From assembly GCA_009746045.1 (NCBI GenBank), contig RPFO01001181.1, positions 1 through 64,000 on the forward strand: DNA of 64,000 nucleotides, given 5' to 3'. This DNA comes from Mesostigma viride (Eukaryota > Streptophyta > Mesostigmatophyceae > Mesostigmatales > Mesostigmataceae). A model generated the notes under the pieces. The model was not told where the DNA came from and did no database searches. It saw nothing but the letters and a program-made list of their open reading frames with translations. Of this stretch, positions 49,253 through 59,236 are shown one piece after another. The translations under genes were made by a program, and so were the position numbers. The first letter of the stretch is position 1; every line of letters begins with the position of its first letter.

Positions 49253-50939
49253 CTGTGAGAGGGGGGTTGGCCCTCAAGAAGCGTCGGTTGCTTGTTGCAG
49301 GCGGGTGGGGTCCAGGTTGATGGTCCCCCGCTCATACCGCGACATCAGGGCGCGCAGGCCCTCGACAGTTTGCAGCTGGTTAGCTGTTAACTGCTGATCT
49401 TGCAACGAGGCCAGCTGGCCTGGAGAATGGCGAGCTGTTCCAGGACATCCCCGCTCCTTGGGGGGGCCTCAGCAGGTTGGTGGGTGCCTGGGCACCTCTG
49501 CACCTCCCCCCAGGGCCTCCTGGGGTCCTGGCCACCCCCCCTGGTTTGGGAGGGGGCCCCAACCCACAGGGCGAACCTGGGGTGGTGGGGGAGGGGGAGG
49601 GGGGCCGTGGTGGCCCGGGGGAGCCCGGGGGGTCCGGGTAACCCCACTGGGTCCAGCCCCATCGGTGGAGGGGCGGGCAGGGGTGTCTGCCGCCGCTCTC
49701 CTCCTGGCCTCCTCCTGCATGAGACGCTTCATCTCCTTGCGTACCTCATGCTCCCGGAGGGCTGCCTGAAAGGCAGCCTCATCCTCGGGATGTCAGGGAG
49801 GGTTCCCATGATCATGGCCTTGACTGGACTCGCCTCTTGCCCTTCCTGGGCCAAGGCCAGCAGTCCCTCCTTGTACTGCAGGGTTGGGGGGAGAGGGTTT
49901 CTTGCTGGTGGTTTCCAGCGGGGGGGCTTCTTCAGCTACCACCCCATGTTTGGCCAAGATGGCCTCCGTGACCCTGGCTTGGGTTATGGAGGACATGGTT
50001 TTAAAATGTGCTGACCGAGCAAGCTCGGCCAGGTCTTGACCATCCGCATAGTCCATCGGATAGTCAGCATTTTTGAGGAGGTCACGTAACCGCTGGTGGC
50101 CTCGCGGTACGCGCCGCCATCGCCTGGTGGTGGCCAGGCGACGGGCGGCCTCCTCCTCATATTCTTGCCGCTTAGCGGCGAGCCGAAAAGCCGCCTCTCG
50201 GCGGACCTCCCGGTCCGCTGCCTCGCTCGGCGTTCTTCATTTGCCACCAGCGCGGCCTGCTCGACCGCCAGGAGCGCTGGGGTAAGATTGATCTCAGTCT
50301 CCCCATCGGGGAGACTGGCAGTGTCGGATACCTCATCGTCGGACATTGGTTGTCCTCCGATGGGTTCCACAGGTTTACGCACCACCCGTGCGAGTTTAAT
50401 GCTCTCCATGTCCTTCTTCTTGCGAAGAAGGGACGCGATGGTCGCCCAAACGTTAGCTCAATGTGATTGTGTCCCTGGGCGAAAGGGACATTAAGGTTTG
50501 ATGTGGCGGGACGAAAGGTAATCGTCCCGTCCGGCGCCACCGAGGCCGTCTGACGGGGCATACGCTCCCGAATAGATGGCAACGGGGGCCGAACTGTGGA
50601 GCCTCAGTGGGGTTTACCACCGAGGTCTCCGCAGCCATGGCCGCGCCAGCCGTGGTTGCGGCTGGGGCAGCCGCCGGAGTCGAGGGTAAGCCGGTCCCCG
50701 GGGGGAGCCGTCTCGGCCTCCGGCTTCTCAGGGGAGGGGGGTAGGTCGGTCGGCTTTGCAGCCGCCGTCCCCTCGTCCTGGCAAACATTGTGGGTCTTTT
50801 TGTTCTTTTTCTTTTTCTTGGAAATGGCCGCATCGCCAGCCGGCTTCTGGTTGTTGTCTTTGGGCATCCGCCGATCCTGCCCATCATCATCCTCGTTGAA
50901 GTTAAGCTTCTTAGCGACATACTTGTTCGTGATAGCCAT
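49253..50939 (-). pseudogene. family B gag, N-terminal part, frameshifted
   Basis: The likely start is ATG 50939, 19 nt after the 5' LTR. The first ~70 residues are Lys/Asp-rich (KKKKKNKKTHN), then the reading passes through at least four frames, including a MESIKLARVVRKPVEP segment (50409) and an Arg/Glu-rich helical segment around 50100-50250. Pro/Gly-rich coding at 49470-49730. Either decay or sequence error; it cannot be translated as one protein as written. Confidence 0.6.
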
Positions 50940-50947
50940 GGTAGCAA

Positions 50948-50957
50948 ATAAAATTCA
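50948..50957 (-). promoter_or_regulatory. primer-site region complementary to 3' UTR (family B)
   Basis: Sense strand TGAATTTTAT, first ten bases after the 5' LTR; complementary to 44576-44585. It does not begin with the TGG normally seen for a tRNA primer site. Confidence 0.5.
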
Positions 50958-51430
50958 AGTTAGAATGCGGTGGGATATATTGCTTGAGAACACTGTAGGC
51001 TGTGAGCAATGAATTGCTTGGTTCATTAGAAAATAGGTTTACCCTTTATCAACGTTCCTCTCGCTGGCTGCGCCGCCAGTGACCGTTGGGTGCAGACCGT
51101 TGGCCCGAGGCCGCACGATGACAGGTAGCTGTCTAGTCACTGCATCGTGCGATCACAGATCAATGCACGCTGCAGTACGGTCCCTATCTAGGATACTCTA
51201 GTACCGTCCAATGACAGGACACTACGTATACTGGGTACTGACATCTGTCACGTACCTCAGTACCCAAAGTACCTATCTAGGGAAACGTATGCGACTCGAC
51301 TAGCATTCCTATCTGCATAGCCCACGTGGTATTTATATTCACATACCAACGTAGGTTTACAAGGCTTATTCATACGTTGTATTCACAATGCCTTTGAGAC
51401 TTAGTCTACAGCAAAGCATGGAGACTAACT
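50958..51430 (-). repeat. family B 5' LTR
   Basis: 473 bp, AGTTAG/CTAACT termini, followed outside by ACAAC. Confidence 0.93.
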
Positions 51431-51485
51431 ACAACGTCTCCATCTGCAAGGTCCAAGGGGTAACTGAAGCCAGCTCCAGCATTAA

Positions 51486-53396
51486 GGGGACTCGCACGTC
51501 CAAAAGCCTGAAAAACAGACTTTAGTGAGTATCAGTTCCAATGCACATGGGAACCATCTAGTGATGATTGGGTACCATAAATATGATGTTTGGACATTCA
51601 TACCACCACTTGTTGGGGGTACTACCCCCAACCACGCACCGGTGGCGAGCTAAAAATAGAAAAAGACGCTATTTATGAGATATTTAGCCCAAGACAAACC
51701 ACTTGTCTAAATGACCTGCCCATACATACCTGCAAAGTTCCCCCACTTTTTTAAAAGCTGGGCTATTTACATGGCCAAAATGGTCACATTTGTTTGAGTT
51801 ATTAATTTTCCCGCAAAATGGGTACTTTTTTGAGCCAAAAAAAATAAATCAAATCATTAACACATCAGATTGGGTCATCCATACATGCGATATTCCACTG
51901 AGTAGGGGGAAACACAACCCCAAAGTTTGAGCTCATTCTGACAAGCGTAGCTCAACTTATTGATTTTCCTGTGATGCCACCTGGGTAGACGCTAAAAGAC
52001 AATTGAGCTAGTGCTGAGCCAAAATGACATCTGTTTTGCTACCCTAGACACCCAAAAACATGCCCACTTTGATCACGGAGTGTGAGGAGGATGTCCGGAG
52101 CGTCATACGCCCCACCCCTCCATCGGCACAGCCAGCCTTGTGAGTCTACCCTTAACAACAAGGCTGGTAGGACGACACGCCTGAGCAGCATATGTCATGC
52201 CTATCTCAGGCTAATAATGTGTGATTTTGTGCCAACAACCAAGTTGTTCCACCCAACAACACATTAAAAACCCTGTTCCAAAATGGCCAACAAGCCGGAC
52301 ATGTGGAGGACCACACACGCAGTATATAAAGAGAAAATAAGCTGACTTTTTATCCAGCCAACCTGTGGCTAGCTGCTCTGGTTAGCATGACAAAGGCTAT
52401 CATTTACTCAGTGGGAAAGGTGAAGAGACCATTGGAACAACCTACCTGACGCATGTGCCACCAAAGCATTGTGTCCCGCAAAATGCACACTGCCTCCTTT
52501 CTAACAAGCACGAGCCACTTTCTTTAGGAGACAGGTGCCAGCTCGTCAGTGTCTGGGGAAAATGATGCCGCTGCTTAGGAAGACCGCGTGAATTTCCTCG
52601 AACACAACTGTCTATAAAGCAAAAGAAATTTCAGAGAAGCATGGAAATAAAAGCATTACACCTTCCCGACAGGTTGTGGGCCACGCGCTGCAGCAAGCCA
52701 GCCGCGTCACAGACGAACATGCTAAAAAACATCCAGGAATCTAGCGATGCAGCGCCAGGACCCGCAAGTTCATGGCTGCATCTGGCCGGAAAGAAGGCAA
52801 AAAGCTTACGCTCAACGAGCTAAGAAAGCAGGAAAGCGCTATCTTAGGACGTTTAATACAAGAACGTACCATAACGGGCATTTATTCGTGCCCAGGCGCA
52901 CAAGAAAGGCCACCCTTTCATGGAGAGGTCGGGCGCGCATCGCGCAGGCCTAATGTTATCTTACCGCAAAATGACGGGAAAGGTAAAGACAGCAGCGGGA
53001 ATTTTTACGGCTTTAGAAACATCATTAAACTAGCTTCCATTAGGACCATCAAAACTGGCATGCAACAATCGACAATCACACGGGCAGGCATCCATTATAC
53101 TTTATTCATCCCGACAGAAATTCAGGCCGGACCCCCCCTGCCGATGGTAAAGAAAAAGAGCCCGCGACATTATAGATCGCAACTATCCCACCATAAATTA
53201 GAATCAGTCACTAATTTTCTCCAAGAATCGAGCATTTTTTCTGCTTTCCGTGAGCCAGATTTGTCACGTTTCGTCTAAAAGCAGTCGCCATGGCCACTTC
53301 CGCAAGGGGTGCGCGCACCGTGCACCCACTTCTCACGGTACGGAGGGTACCGCGGAATTTTTTTGGCGCGGAAAATATTCGCCGCGCCGAGTCCCC
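51486..53396. mobile_element. TTAA-type DNA element, 1.9 kb
   Basis: Starts GGGGACTCG and ends CGAGTCCCC. The left flank is TTAA (51482-51485), the right flank TTTA (53397-53400), so one TSD copy is probably mutated. Shares a long stretch with the palindromic element 39055-39707: GGGGTACTACCCC, GTGGC-AGCTAAAAATAG-type wording, GACCTGCCCATACAT and GAGTTATTAATTTTCCCGC. It is likely the non-palindromic relative of that MITE. No transposase recognised. Confidence 0.75.
52772..53278 (+). CDS. hypothetical ORF inside TTAA element (168 codons)
   Basis: Open frame of 168 codons, basic and hydrophilic, with no motif I recognise and no DDD/DDE triad evident. It could be a transposase remnant or a chance ORF. 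Low confidence. Confidence 0.25.
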   Translation: MAASGRKEGKKLTLNELRKQESAILGRLIQERTITGIYSCPGAQERPPFHGEVGRASRRPNVILPQNDGKGKDSSGNFYGFRNIIKLASIRTIKTGMQQSTITRAGIHYTLFIPTEIQAGPPLPMVKKKSPRHYRSQLSHHKLESVTNFLQESSIFSAFREPDLSRFV

Positions 53397-53400
53397 TTTA

Positions 53401-56400
53401 TGTACAGGCTGGACTGGATCCCCTCGCATATGGCCCTGCATTCTGCCACATCTGAACTGATACAGACCCTCTTCTGCAGTCTGCTGTACCAGCTGAACAA
53501 ACTTGCCCTGCTCTGATAAAAAGCAAACAGAGCAGCAGATCTCCCCCTGACCTTGGTAACCTGGCGAGCATCCATGGAACTGTCAACAAAGATCTCCAAG
53601 GTGATAGGCTGGGCAAAGTCAATCCCAGACAAAATCAGATCAGGGGTACTCTCCACCAACCGGGCTATGACTCGAGGCTTCTCATCCTCAAGCACCTCAT
53701 CAGGCATTCTGCTATGGACCGTCAAAGACGGACCACAGATGCTGGCAAACCAGGCCCACATGCCTCTCAACTCAGGTCCTGCAGCCTGGGTGATCTTCTC
53801 TGGCAAGGCCAGCTTCACAATGGTCTGTTTATAATCTCCTCCAGCCTGAAGCCTGATACTCCACTCCCCATCCCTCCTGAACAGGGTAGCCTGCATTCCA
53901 CAGAACACTACAGGCTTGTTGGGCTCCTGCCACAGCTCCTTGCCCAGTGAAAACTTGCCACTGATGACAGGAATAAACTTCTTCAGCCAGGTCGTGGGGG
54001 CTAGCAAATGCAGATCATCTCCATGCAAACTAGCATACACTGGCAGACCCTCCCATTGGGCCAGCAGCAAACAGGGATCAACTGAAGACACTCTCAAGCC
54101 ACACTCACTGATCAGAGCTTCCTGCAGCGTGAGTCTCCAGATGATTGGGCTCGACCTGAGTCCTTCCAGGCCCTTCAGAATAACCAGGAAATGTTGATGC
54201 AGCTCCAGCTTCCAGATAGCAGGCACCTCAACACAATAAGGCTCATCCTGCTTCCACACCCTCCTGGCCACTTCTGGATCAGATTTTAAAAATGCCCTCT
54301 TGAAGTCCAGCAGCACTGATGACATAGCTGCTCCCCTGTTCAGCAACCCCACGTAGAGACATAGCAAAATTCTCCATGTGTCGTGTAGCATCCCTGGCGT
54401 GTACAGCTCCTCTCCTGGCAGACTCCCCGTGCCGTGATACTCATTCAGGACAGGCCTGACATGGGGCACTGATACCTCATCCACAACCTTCCTCTTCAGC
54501 ACAAATCTCAAAGCAAGCTTCCTTGATGCTGGGGGACGTCTGTCTGTTGGTGCAGCACACTCAAACTGCAACCACTCCTCCAATGCCTTGGAGAAGGCGA
54601 GCTTCCAAGCCTCAAACAAAGTAGGCGAGCTCATCTCTTGGACTAGCTGGTCATATGTCAAAGGAGAGTGTGCAGCAAGGCTCCTGTGAGTTATGCCAAT
54701 ACTGCTGGGGTGCAACACAGCTGGAATCACCAAACTGGCTGCTGGGGGCACCTCCCCTTCATCCCATTTTACACCCTTGACCGGCTTGACCCTGCACCTG
54801 ATTGGAAATGTTGTCCTGAAATTTTCTAGGGGAATCATCCCCCAGCCATCTCTTTTCAGAGCTGTAGCTCTGATAGAAATCCCAGGATTGCCCAGAAAAT
54901 TCTGACCCAAAATCACAGGGCCATCATAGTCCTCTAGGACAAGGAAGGTCACATCCACACCCATGACAGGGGCAGTAACCTCTCCCAACACCCTTAGATG
55001 CGTCCTACCACTGAAATCAGACACCCAGGGGCAACTTGGTTCTCCGACCAGCAGTTCTCCTGTATGCTGAGGTCCCATGACAGAAACCTGTGCATTGGTA
55101 TCTATCTCCATGGCAGCTACCTCAGGTTCATCCAACTGGACAAGCTTGGACACCTTAGGCTCCTTCTTGGCTCTTTGCAAAGCCTGTACAATATCTGATA
55201 GACGCACACCCCTAGGCCTGGTGTCGGGCCGTTCCGGAGGTGCAGCCTGTCCGCCTGCTTGCCCAACCACCGTATGTGAAGGTACCCCAGGGGCCGGGCC
55301 AGGGTCACCCTGAGGGCTCGATACAGCTGTAGCACCCTGATCAGGAAGCTCCACGTCACCCCCGCCTTGTACACCAGCGGGCACCTGGAAGAGGTCTCCT
55401 TGATTACCTCCCCGGGGACGGATCTTTGACCAGGACAGACGGTGCACTGCTTGGGAGCCATCAATGGCCACCCAGCACTTATGGCCAGCGGCTTCTACTC
55501 GGGTCACCACCCCATCATGCCAGCTGCCACGTTTCCCTGGAAAGCTTGGTTCCTTCCACACAACAACCTGTTGTCCAACGTTAGGTTCTAGGACACTCCA
55601 GCCCTTGTCTTTCTGCCTCAGCTTGAGGAACTTGGCCTCTAGCTTCTCCTTCCATGCCTGCTCAGCATCAGCTGGCAGCATCCTGGTATGCAGCATAAGA
55701 GGATTGATGGCAATGTCACCAAAGAACATGGGAGTCCTGAGGTTCAGCCTATCCTCCACAGAACGTAGCCATGCAGATGTCACAATGGCAGATGACGTCC
55801 TTGGAATCCTCTCCACCAGCAGCACAGTCTTGATCTCTTGGATGGCTCTCTCCACCACCCCTTGCTGGCCGTGGCTCTCCCTGGGTGTAATCAGCAACTC
55901 TGGAAACTCTGGCAGGTTCTCACAGCACTCAAACTGAATGTCACACTGCAACAACTCCAACCCAGGGTACCTGCTCCTTGTCAACTTCAGAGCAGCAATT
56001 AATGTAGGCTTCTCCATGTCAGGCAGGATCTCTAGGGTCTTGTACTTGGTATATCTGTCCACTGCCACCAGCAGCTTCAAACCCCTGATTCTCTGAATAT
56101 CTACCTGCACATGGCCTGGCTGCAAAATAGGAGTCCTGGCATGAGACTGCTTGGGCTTTCTAGCAACTAGCCTGCACTTGCAAGCTTGAGCAACCTGTTG
56201 GCAGATGGAGTACAACTCACTTCCTCCCAGCCGTCTAGCAACTTGCAAAGACTGAGCTGCATGGCCAAACATGGTATGCAACCTTGAGGCAATGTCATAC
56301 AAGAGAGAAAATCTTTTATTGTCATTATTAGCACTCAAGGTATGTACAGATCCCTTATGTACAGGAGGCACCAGGGTCGTGCCTGTCAGACTGTCTCCAG

Positions 56401-56665
56401 CCCTATCCTCATCCTGACCATCCTGTGCCAGTCCTGCACGGTCAGAATGCTTCTGAGATCCACCTGGGTCCACATCACCAGGTCCTACCTCAGGCTCAGC
56501 ACCGCCATGGCGGGCACGTTGGCGAGTAACCACTGCAGCTACAGCTGGCATACTCTCTGTGGTAACCAAGCTTGCCCCATCGTGTCCAATAGGCTCTTTC
56601 ACTAGAGCATGGGGCTGCCCCTCACTGCCGTCACTAGCAGCTACATTACACACCCCTGGGGGCAC
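53401..56665 (-). CDS. family C pol: integrase, protease, reverse transcriptase, RNase H start
   Basis: Open from 56665 (and upstream to the TGA at 56699-56701) until the TTAA element; about 1090 native codons. Integrase: HTMFGH (about 130), CKC instead of CxxC, D in QVDIQR (about 188), D in QCDIQF (about 240), E in GVVERA (about 270), SH3-like module with GKRGSWHDGVV (about 390). Protease: IDTNAQVSVM (about 525) and VILGQNF (about 583). RT: LDFKRAFLKSD, GLRSSPIIW, then SLHGDDLH (about 882). RNase H start: IFVDSSMDARQ (about 1030), WYSRLQKR, AECRAI. The last ~20 codons to 53333 lie in the TTAA element and are not native. Confidence 0.9.
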
Positions 56666-56698
56666 CCTCCAGGGTTCAGGGATGTGTGCAGGCTCAAG

Positions 56699-57067
56699 TC
56701 AATGATCAGCAGCCTTGCCCTTGCCCTTGTCCTGGGATGGACCAGCCTTGTCCTTGCTGCCACCCTGAGCTGGCTTGCTCTGACCTTCCTGCCTCAGGTA
56801 CGAGGGACACTCATTCCTGAAGTGACCCTTCCCCTGGCAGAAATAACATTCCACCTGACTGATGTCCCGTGAGGTCCCACTGCTGGGCCCAGCCTTGGGA
56901 GGACCACCCACCCTCTTGAAGTCAAACTGGGACTGTGGATGTCCCGACTTCGGCGGGGTCCCCCGTCCAGCCCTTCTGTCACGCCCCCTCCTGGACCTTC
57001 CTCGACCCCTTGAAGAGGTCTCAGGCCCTCTCGAGGGCGCTGGGCCCCCGTGGCCCGATCCCCTCAT
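56699..57067 (-). CDS. family C gag C-terminal part with zinc knuckle
   Basis: Arg/Gly/Ser-rich basic segment followed by CYFCQGKGHFRNEC (about residue 75), a CCHC knuckle for RNA binding. It ends with a TGA followed by C (TGA CTT) in the same frame as pol, with an open frame directly after it. Its frame differs from the main gag by one shift near 57105. Confidence 0.8.
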   Translation of the reverse strand: MRGSGHGGPAPSRGPETSSRGRGRSRRGRDRRAGRGTPPKSGHPQSQFDFKRVGGPPKAGPSSGTSRDISQVECYFCQGKGHFRNECPSYLRQEGQSKPAQGGSKDKAGPSQDKGKGKAADH

Positions 57068-57083
57068 GGACTTAACCGCAGGT

Positions 57084-57875
57084 TCAGCGGCCTCCTCGTC
57101 CCCTGACGAGGGCGCTTACCACCACGTACTTGCCGCTGAAACACTCATACAACTGGTCCGTCATGGCTGCCCAGCCATGGACCTGTCGCATGTGGATGGT
57201 CACATTATCCATGGTGACCGGATCCAGCTGCAGCGACTTGAGAAAGTCGCCCATGGCCATCCGATCTGCGACGAAGAAGCCCTTGGCCATGGCGTCCTCC
57301 CTCAGCTTGACGAAGTCTTCAAAGGCGTGGACCACTAGCTGCCCCTTGATGGGCTTGTAGTCCAGGTATTCTTGCTTCAGGTGGGACCCATCTATGGTCC
57401 TCTTGTCACTCAGGAATACCCTGAGTCGCGTCATAAACGCCGCCCAGGTGTCCCCCGCCGCGTGTCGCTCCCGAACAAACTTGAACAGCCGCCTCGCCGA
57501 CTGCCTTATGTAGGCACTAGACGCCAGGATGCGAAGCTTGTCACCGGTGTATATCTCCGTGTACAAGTTCATGTCCTCTAACATCCTCTCAGCGTCCCGG
57601 GGCTGCCAATTGTCCTTGATGGACTGAAACTGGCCTAGCACCGCGTACCCCTCAGCCACGGTCGGTCGCTTAGGCGCCGCTTGATCTGCGGCTGGCGCGT
57701 TCTGACCGCCCTGCGATCCTTGGCTCTGATCATCTGGCAGCGCAGCCTGGTCTCCCAGCGCCTGGCCGTCCCCGCGTCCATCGCGTCCACCGCGTCCATC
57801 GCGTCCATCTATCCCAGCGCCGCGCCGCGCAAAGCCCATAAGGCGCGCGTGTTGGTCAATAGCACCCTCACTCAT
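57084..57875 (-). CDS. family C gag, capsid-like part
   Basis: 263 codons. Gly/Arg/Asp repeats (GRDGRGGRDGRGDG) near residue 22-38, then a helical region about 80-255 (LFKFVRERHAAGDTWAAF, FLKSLQLDPVT) typical of copia-type capsid. The real protein probably continues into the zinc-knuckle frame through a shift near 57105. Confidence 0.75.
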   Translation of the reverse strand: MSEGAIDQHARLMGFARRGAGIDGRDGRGGRDGRGDGQALGDQAALPDDQSQGSQGGQNAPAADQAAPKRPTVAEGYAVLGQFQSIKDNWQPRDAERMLEDMNLYTEIYTGDKLRILASSAYIRQSARRLFKFVRERHAAGDTWAAFMTRLRVFLSDKRTIDGSHLKQEYLDYKPIKGQLVVHAFEDFVKLREDAMAKGFFVADRMAMGDFLKSLQLDPVTMDNVTIHMRQVHGWAAMTDQLYECFSGKYVVVSALVRGRGGR

Positions 57876-57970
57876 GATGGCCTCTGTTCAGATCTGCTAC
57901 AGCCAGCCAAGTGGCCAAGCAGCAATTAAAGCAATATAAGCTACTGAACAAGAAAGGAAAGTGCCAAGTG

Positions 57971-58898
57971 TTACCACTCAGGCAAGACCACCACGGTCGC
58001 CCCAGGCGCGTCCTGGTTCTCCTTGTCGCTGTCGCTGTCGCTGTCGCTCACCACAATCAGCTCTGGCACCCTGCTACCCGCTGCGCCGTCGTCGACCCGC
58101 TGTCGGCCCGCGATGACAGAATCGTCACCGTTGGTATAGTAGAAAGGTGACCACCCGTCGTTGGCACCCCGCGGATTGTATCTTGGCACCTCGTGGTCGC
58201 CAAGTGCCTCGTCGCCTAGCCCAGCGACGCCCACTGCTCCCACCTCAAGGTCACTATCGTAACCAAGAGGGGCAAACTCTTCCCAACGCGTCACACGAAC
58301 GCGAAGGGGTTGGGGCAGTTCCTGAAAAGGAACCCTTGCTCGCTCCGGAAACCTGCCGACTCGTGCCGCACGCTGTCCTCCGGTGATGGCTTCCGCTGCC
58401 GCCCCGACCTCTGCAAGCCGCCTGTAGTGCTCCGCTCCGCGTCGTTCACGTCGAACTGGTCCCGCTGCAACACCCTCGTCGCCGATTACGCCTGCGAAAG
58501 TACTTGGTACACCCGCACCCGCTGCTGCCGGCACGAACTCGTGTCGCACTGCACCAGCTGCCTCCGCAGCCTCTCCTCGCCTAGCCGCCAACTCCGCCCG
58601 CACCCGCTCAGCTACTGCTGTAATCACCGTAGTGGATGCCGACCAAACCGTGAAGCTCTTGCTCGAGGTCGTCGATGCTCCGGTGCTCCGGAATGACGAT
58701 GGTTTGGACGTGCCGCAGAATTCGCTCCCAATCTTCGACCTGGTCGTCGACGAATTGCACGAAGCTGCGATTAACAGGCAGACGATCTGCAAGCAATAAA
58801 GATAAATCTCGAACGACACGACGCAATTCAGGCGAAATTGAACCCCCAGCAGACTGCCGAAACCGGAAATTCTGCTGCCGTTGTTCTTCCTGCACCAT
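57971..58898 (-). pseudogene. family C leader ORF upstream of gag, one frameshift
   Basis: It starts at ATG 58898. The first ~90 residues are helical with a VEDWERILRHVQTIVIPEH stretch. Near 58620 the frame changes to one that runs to 57971, Ala/Arg-rich and ending in an acidic tail (SDSDSDSDKENQ). No recognised domain. It may be an additional element protein or the N-terminal part of gag. Confidence 0.45.
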
Positions 58899-58981
58899 TC
58901 ACCACCGGACGAGCTCCTCGCGTCGTCAACGCTGCACACCGCAACCAGCAACGACCCTCCTGGCCGTTCCGCTGAGACTGT

Positions 58982-58991
58982 TTGTAATTTG
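58982..58991 (-). promoter_or_regulatory. primer-site region complementary to 3' UTR (family C)
   Basis: Sense strand CAAATTACAA, starting at the first base after the 5' LTR; complementary to 41228-41237. Confidence 0.45.
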
Positions 58992-59236
58992 AGTTAATGT
59001 TCTTATGAAACGCAATGTGAAGGATATGGTTGCAATGCAGCAACGTGTGAATATGGTTGGAAACGGAGCTTTGTTAAAATTGGATAATGTTACAGCGCTC
59101 ACACACTTGAGGCTTGTACACGCGTTTGCCAAGTCAAGGCAACACACGTGAGGCGGGCTCGCAAGAGATGCCCAATTGGCACTGGCCTATTCTTTATATA
59201 CTTGTGCACTGTGCTTGCTAGTCCTGAGCAGCCTAG
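58992..59236 (-). repeat. family C 5' LTR, truncated by gypsy insertion
   Basis: Matches 40358-40602 with few changes, then stops at the gypsy LTR. The rest should lie beyond the window, after the gypsy element. Confidence 0.85.

Larger units (their letters stand above)
43801..51430 (-). mobile_element. copia-like element, family B, complete
   Basis: 7630 bp. LTRs 43801-44281 (481 bp) and 50958-51430 (473 bp), termini AGTTAG/CTAACT, TSD ACAAC at 43796-43800 and 51431-51435. Coding order on the minus strand is gag, zinc knuckle, integrase, protease, RT, RNase H. It interrupts the RNase H of family C. The long central ORF is open for 1321 codons; gag's first part and the RNase H end are frameshifted. 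Confidence 0.95.
40358..59236 (-). mobile_element. copia-like element, family C, split by three younger insertions
   Basis: Minus-strand element whose 3' LTR is 40358-41055 and whose 5' LTR starts at 58992 and is cut by the second gypsy at 59237. Internal parts from 5' to 3' are: leader ORF (58898-57971), gag (57875-57084), zinc knuckle (57067-56699), pol (56665-53401), end of RNase H (43799-43563). Pol is interrupted by the TTAA element 51486-53396 and by family B 43801-51430; 51431-51485 is a 55-bp sliver of RNase H between them. LTR termini are AGTTAA/TTAACT. Confidence 0.88.

Noticed and set aside
49400-50014. Plus-strand ORF of 204 codons
   Set aside because: Antisense to family B gag, low complexity, no motif; probably a chance ORF.
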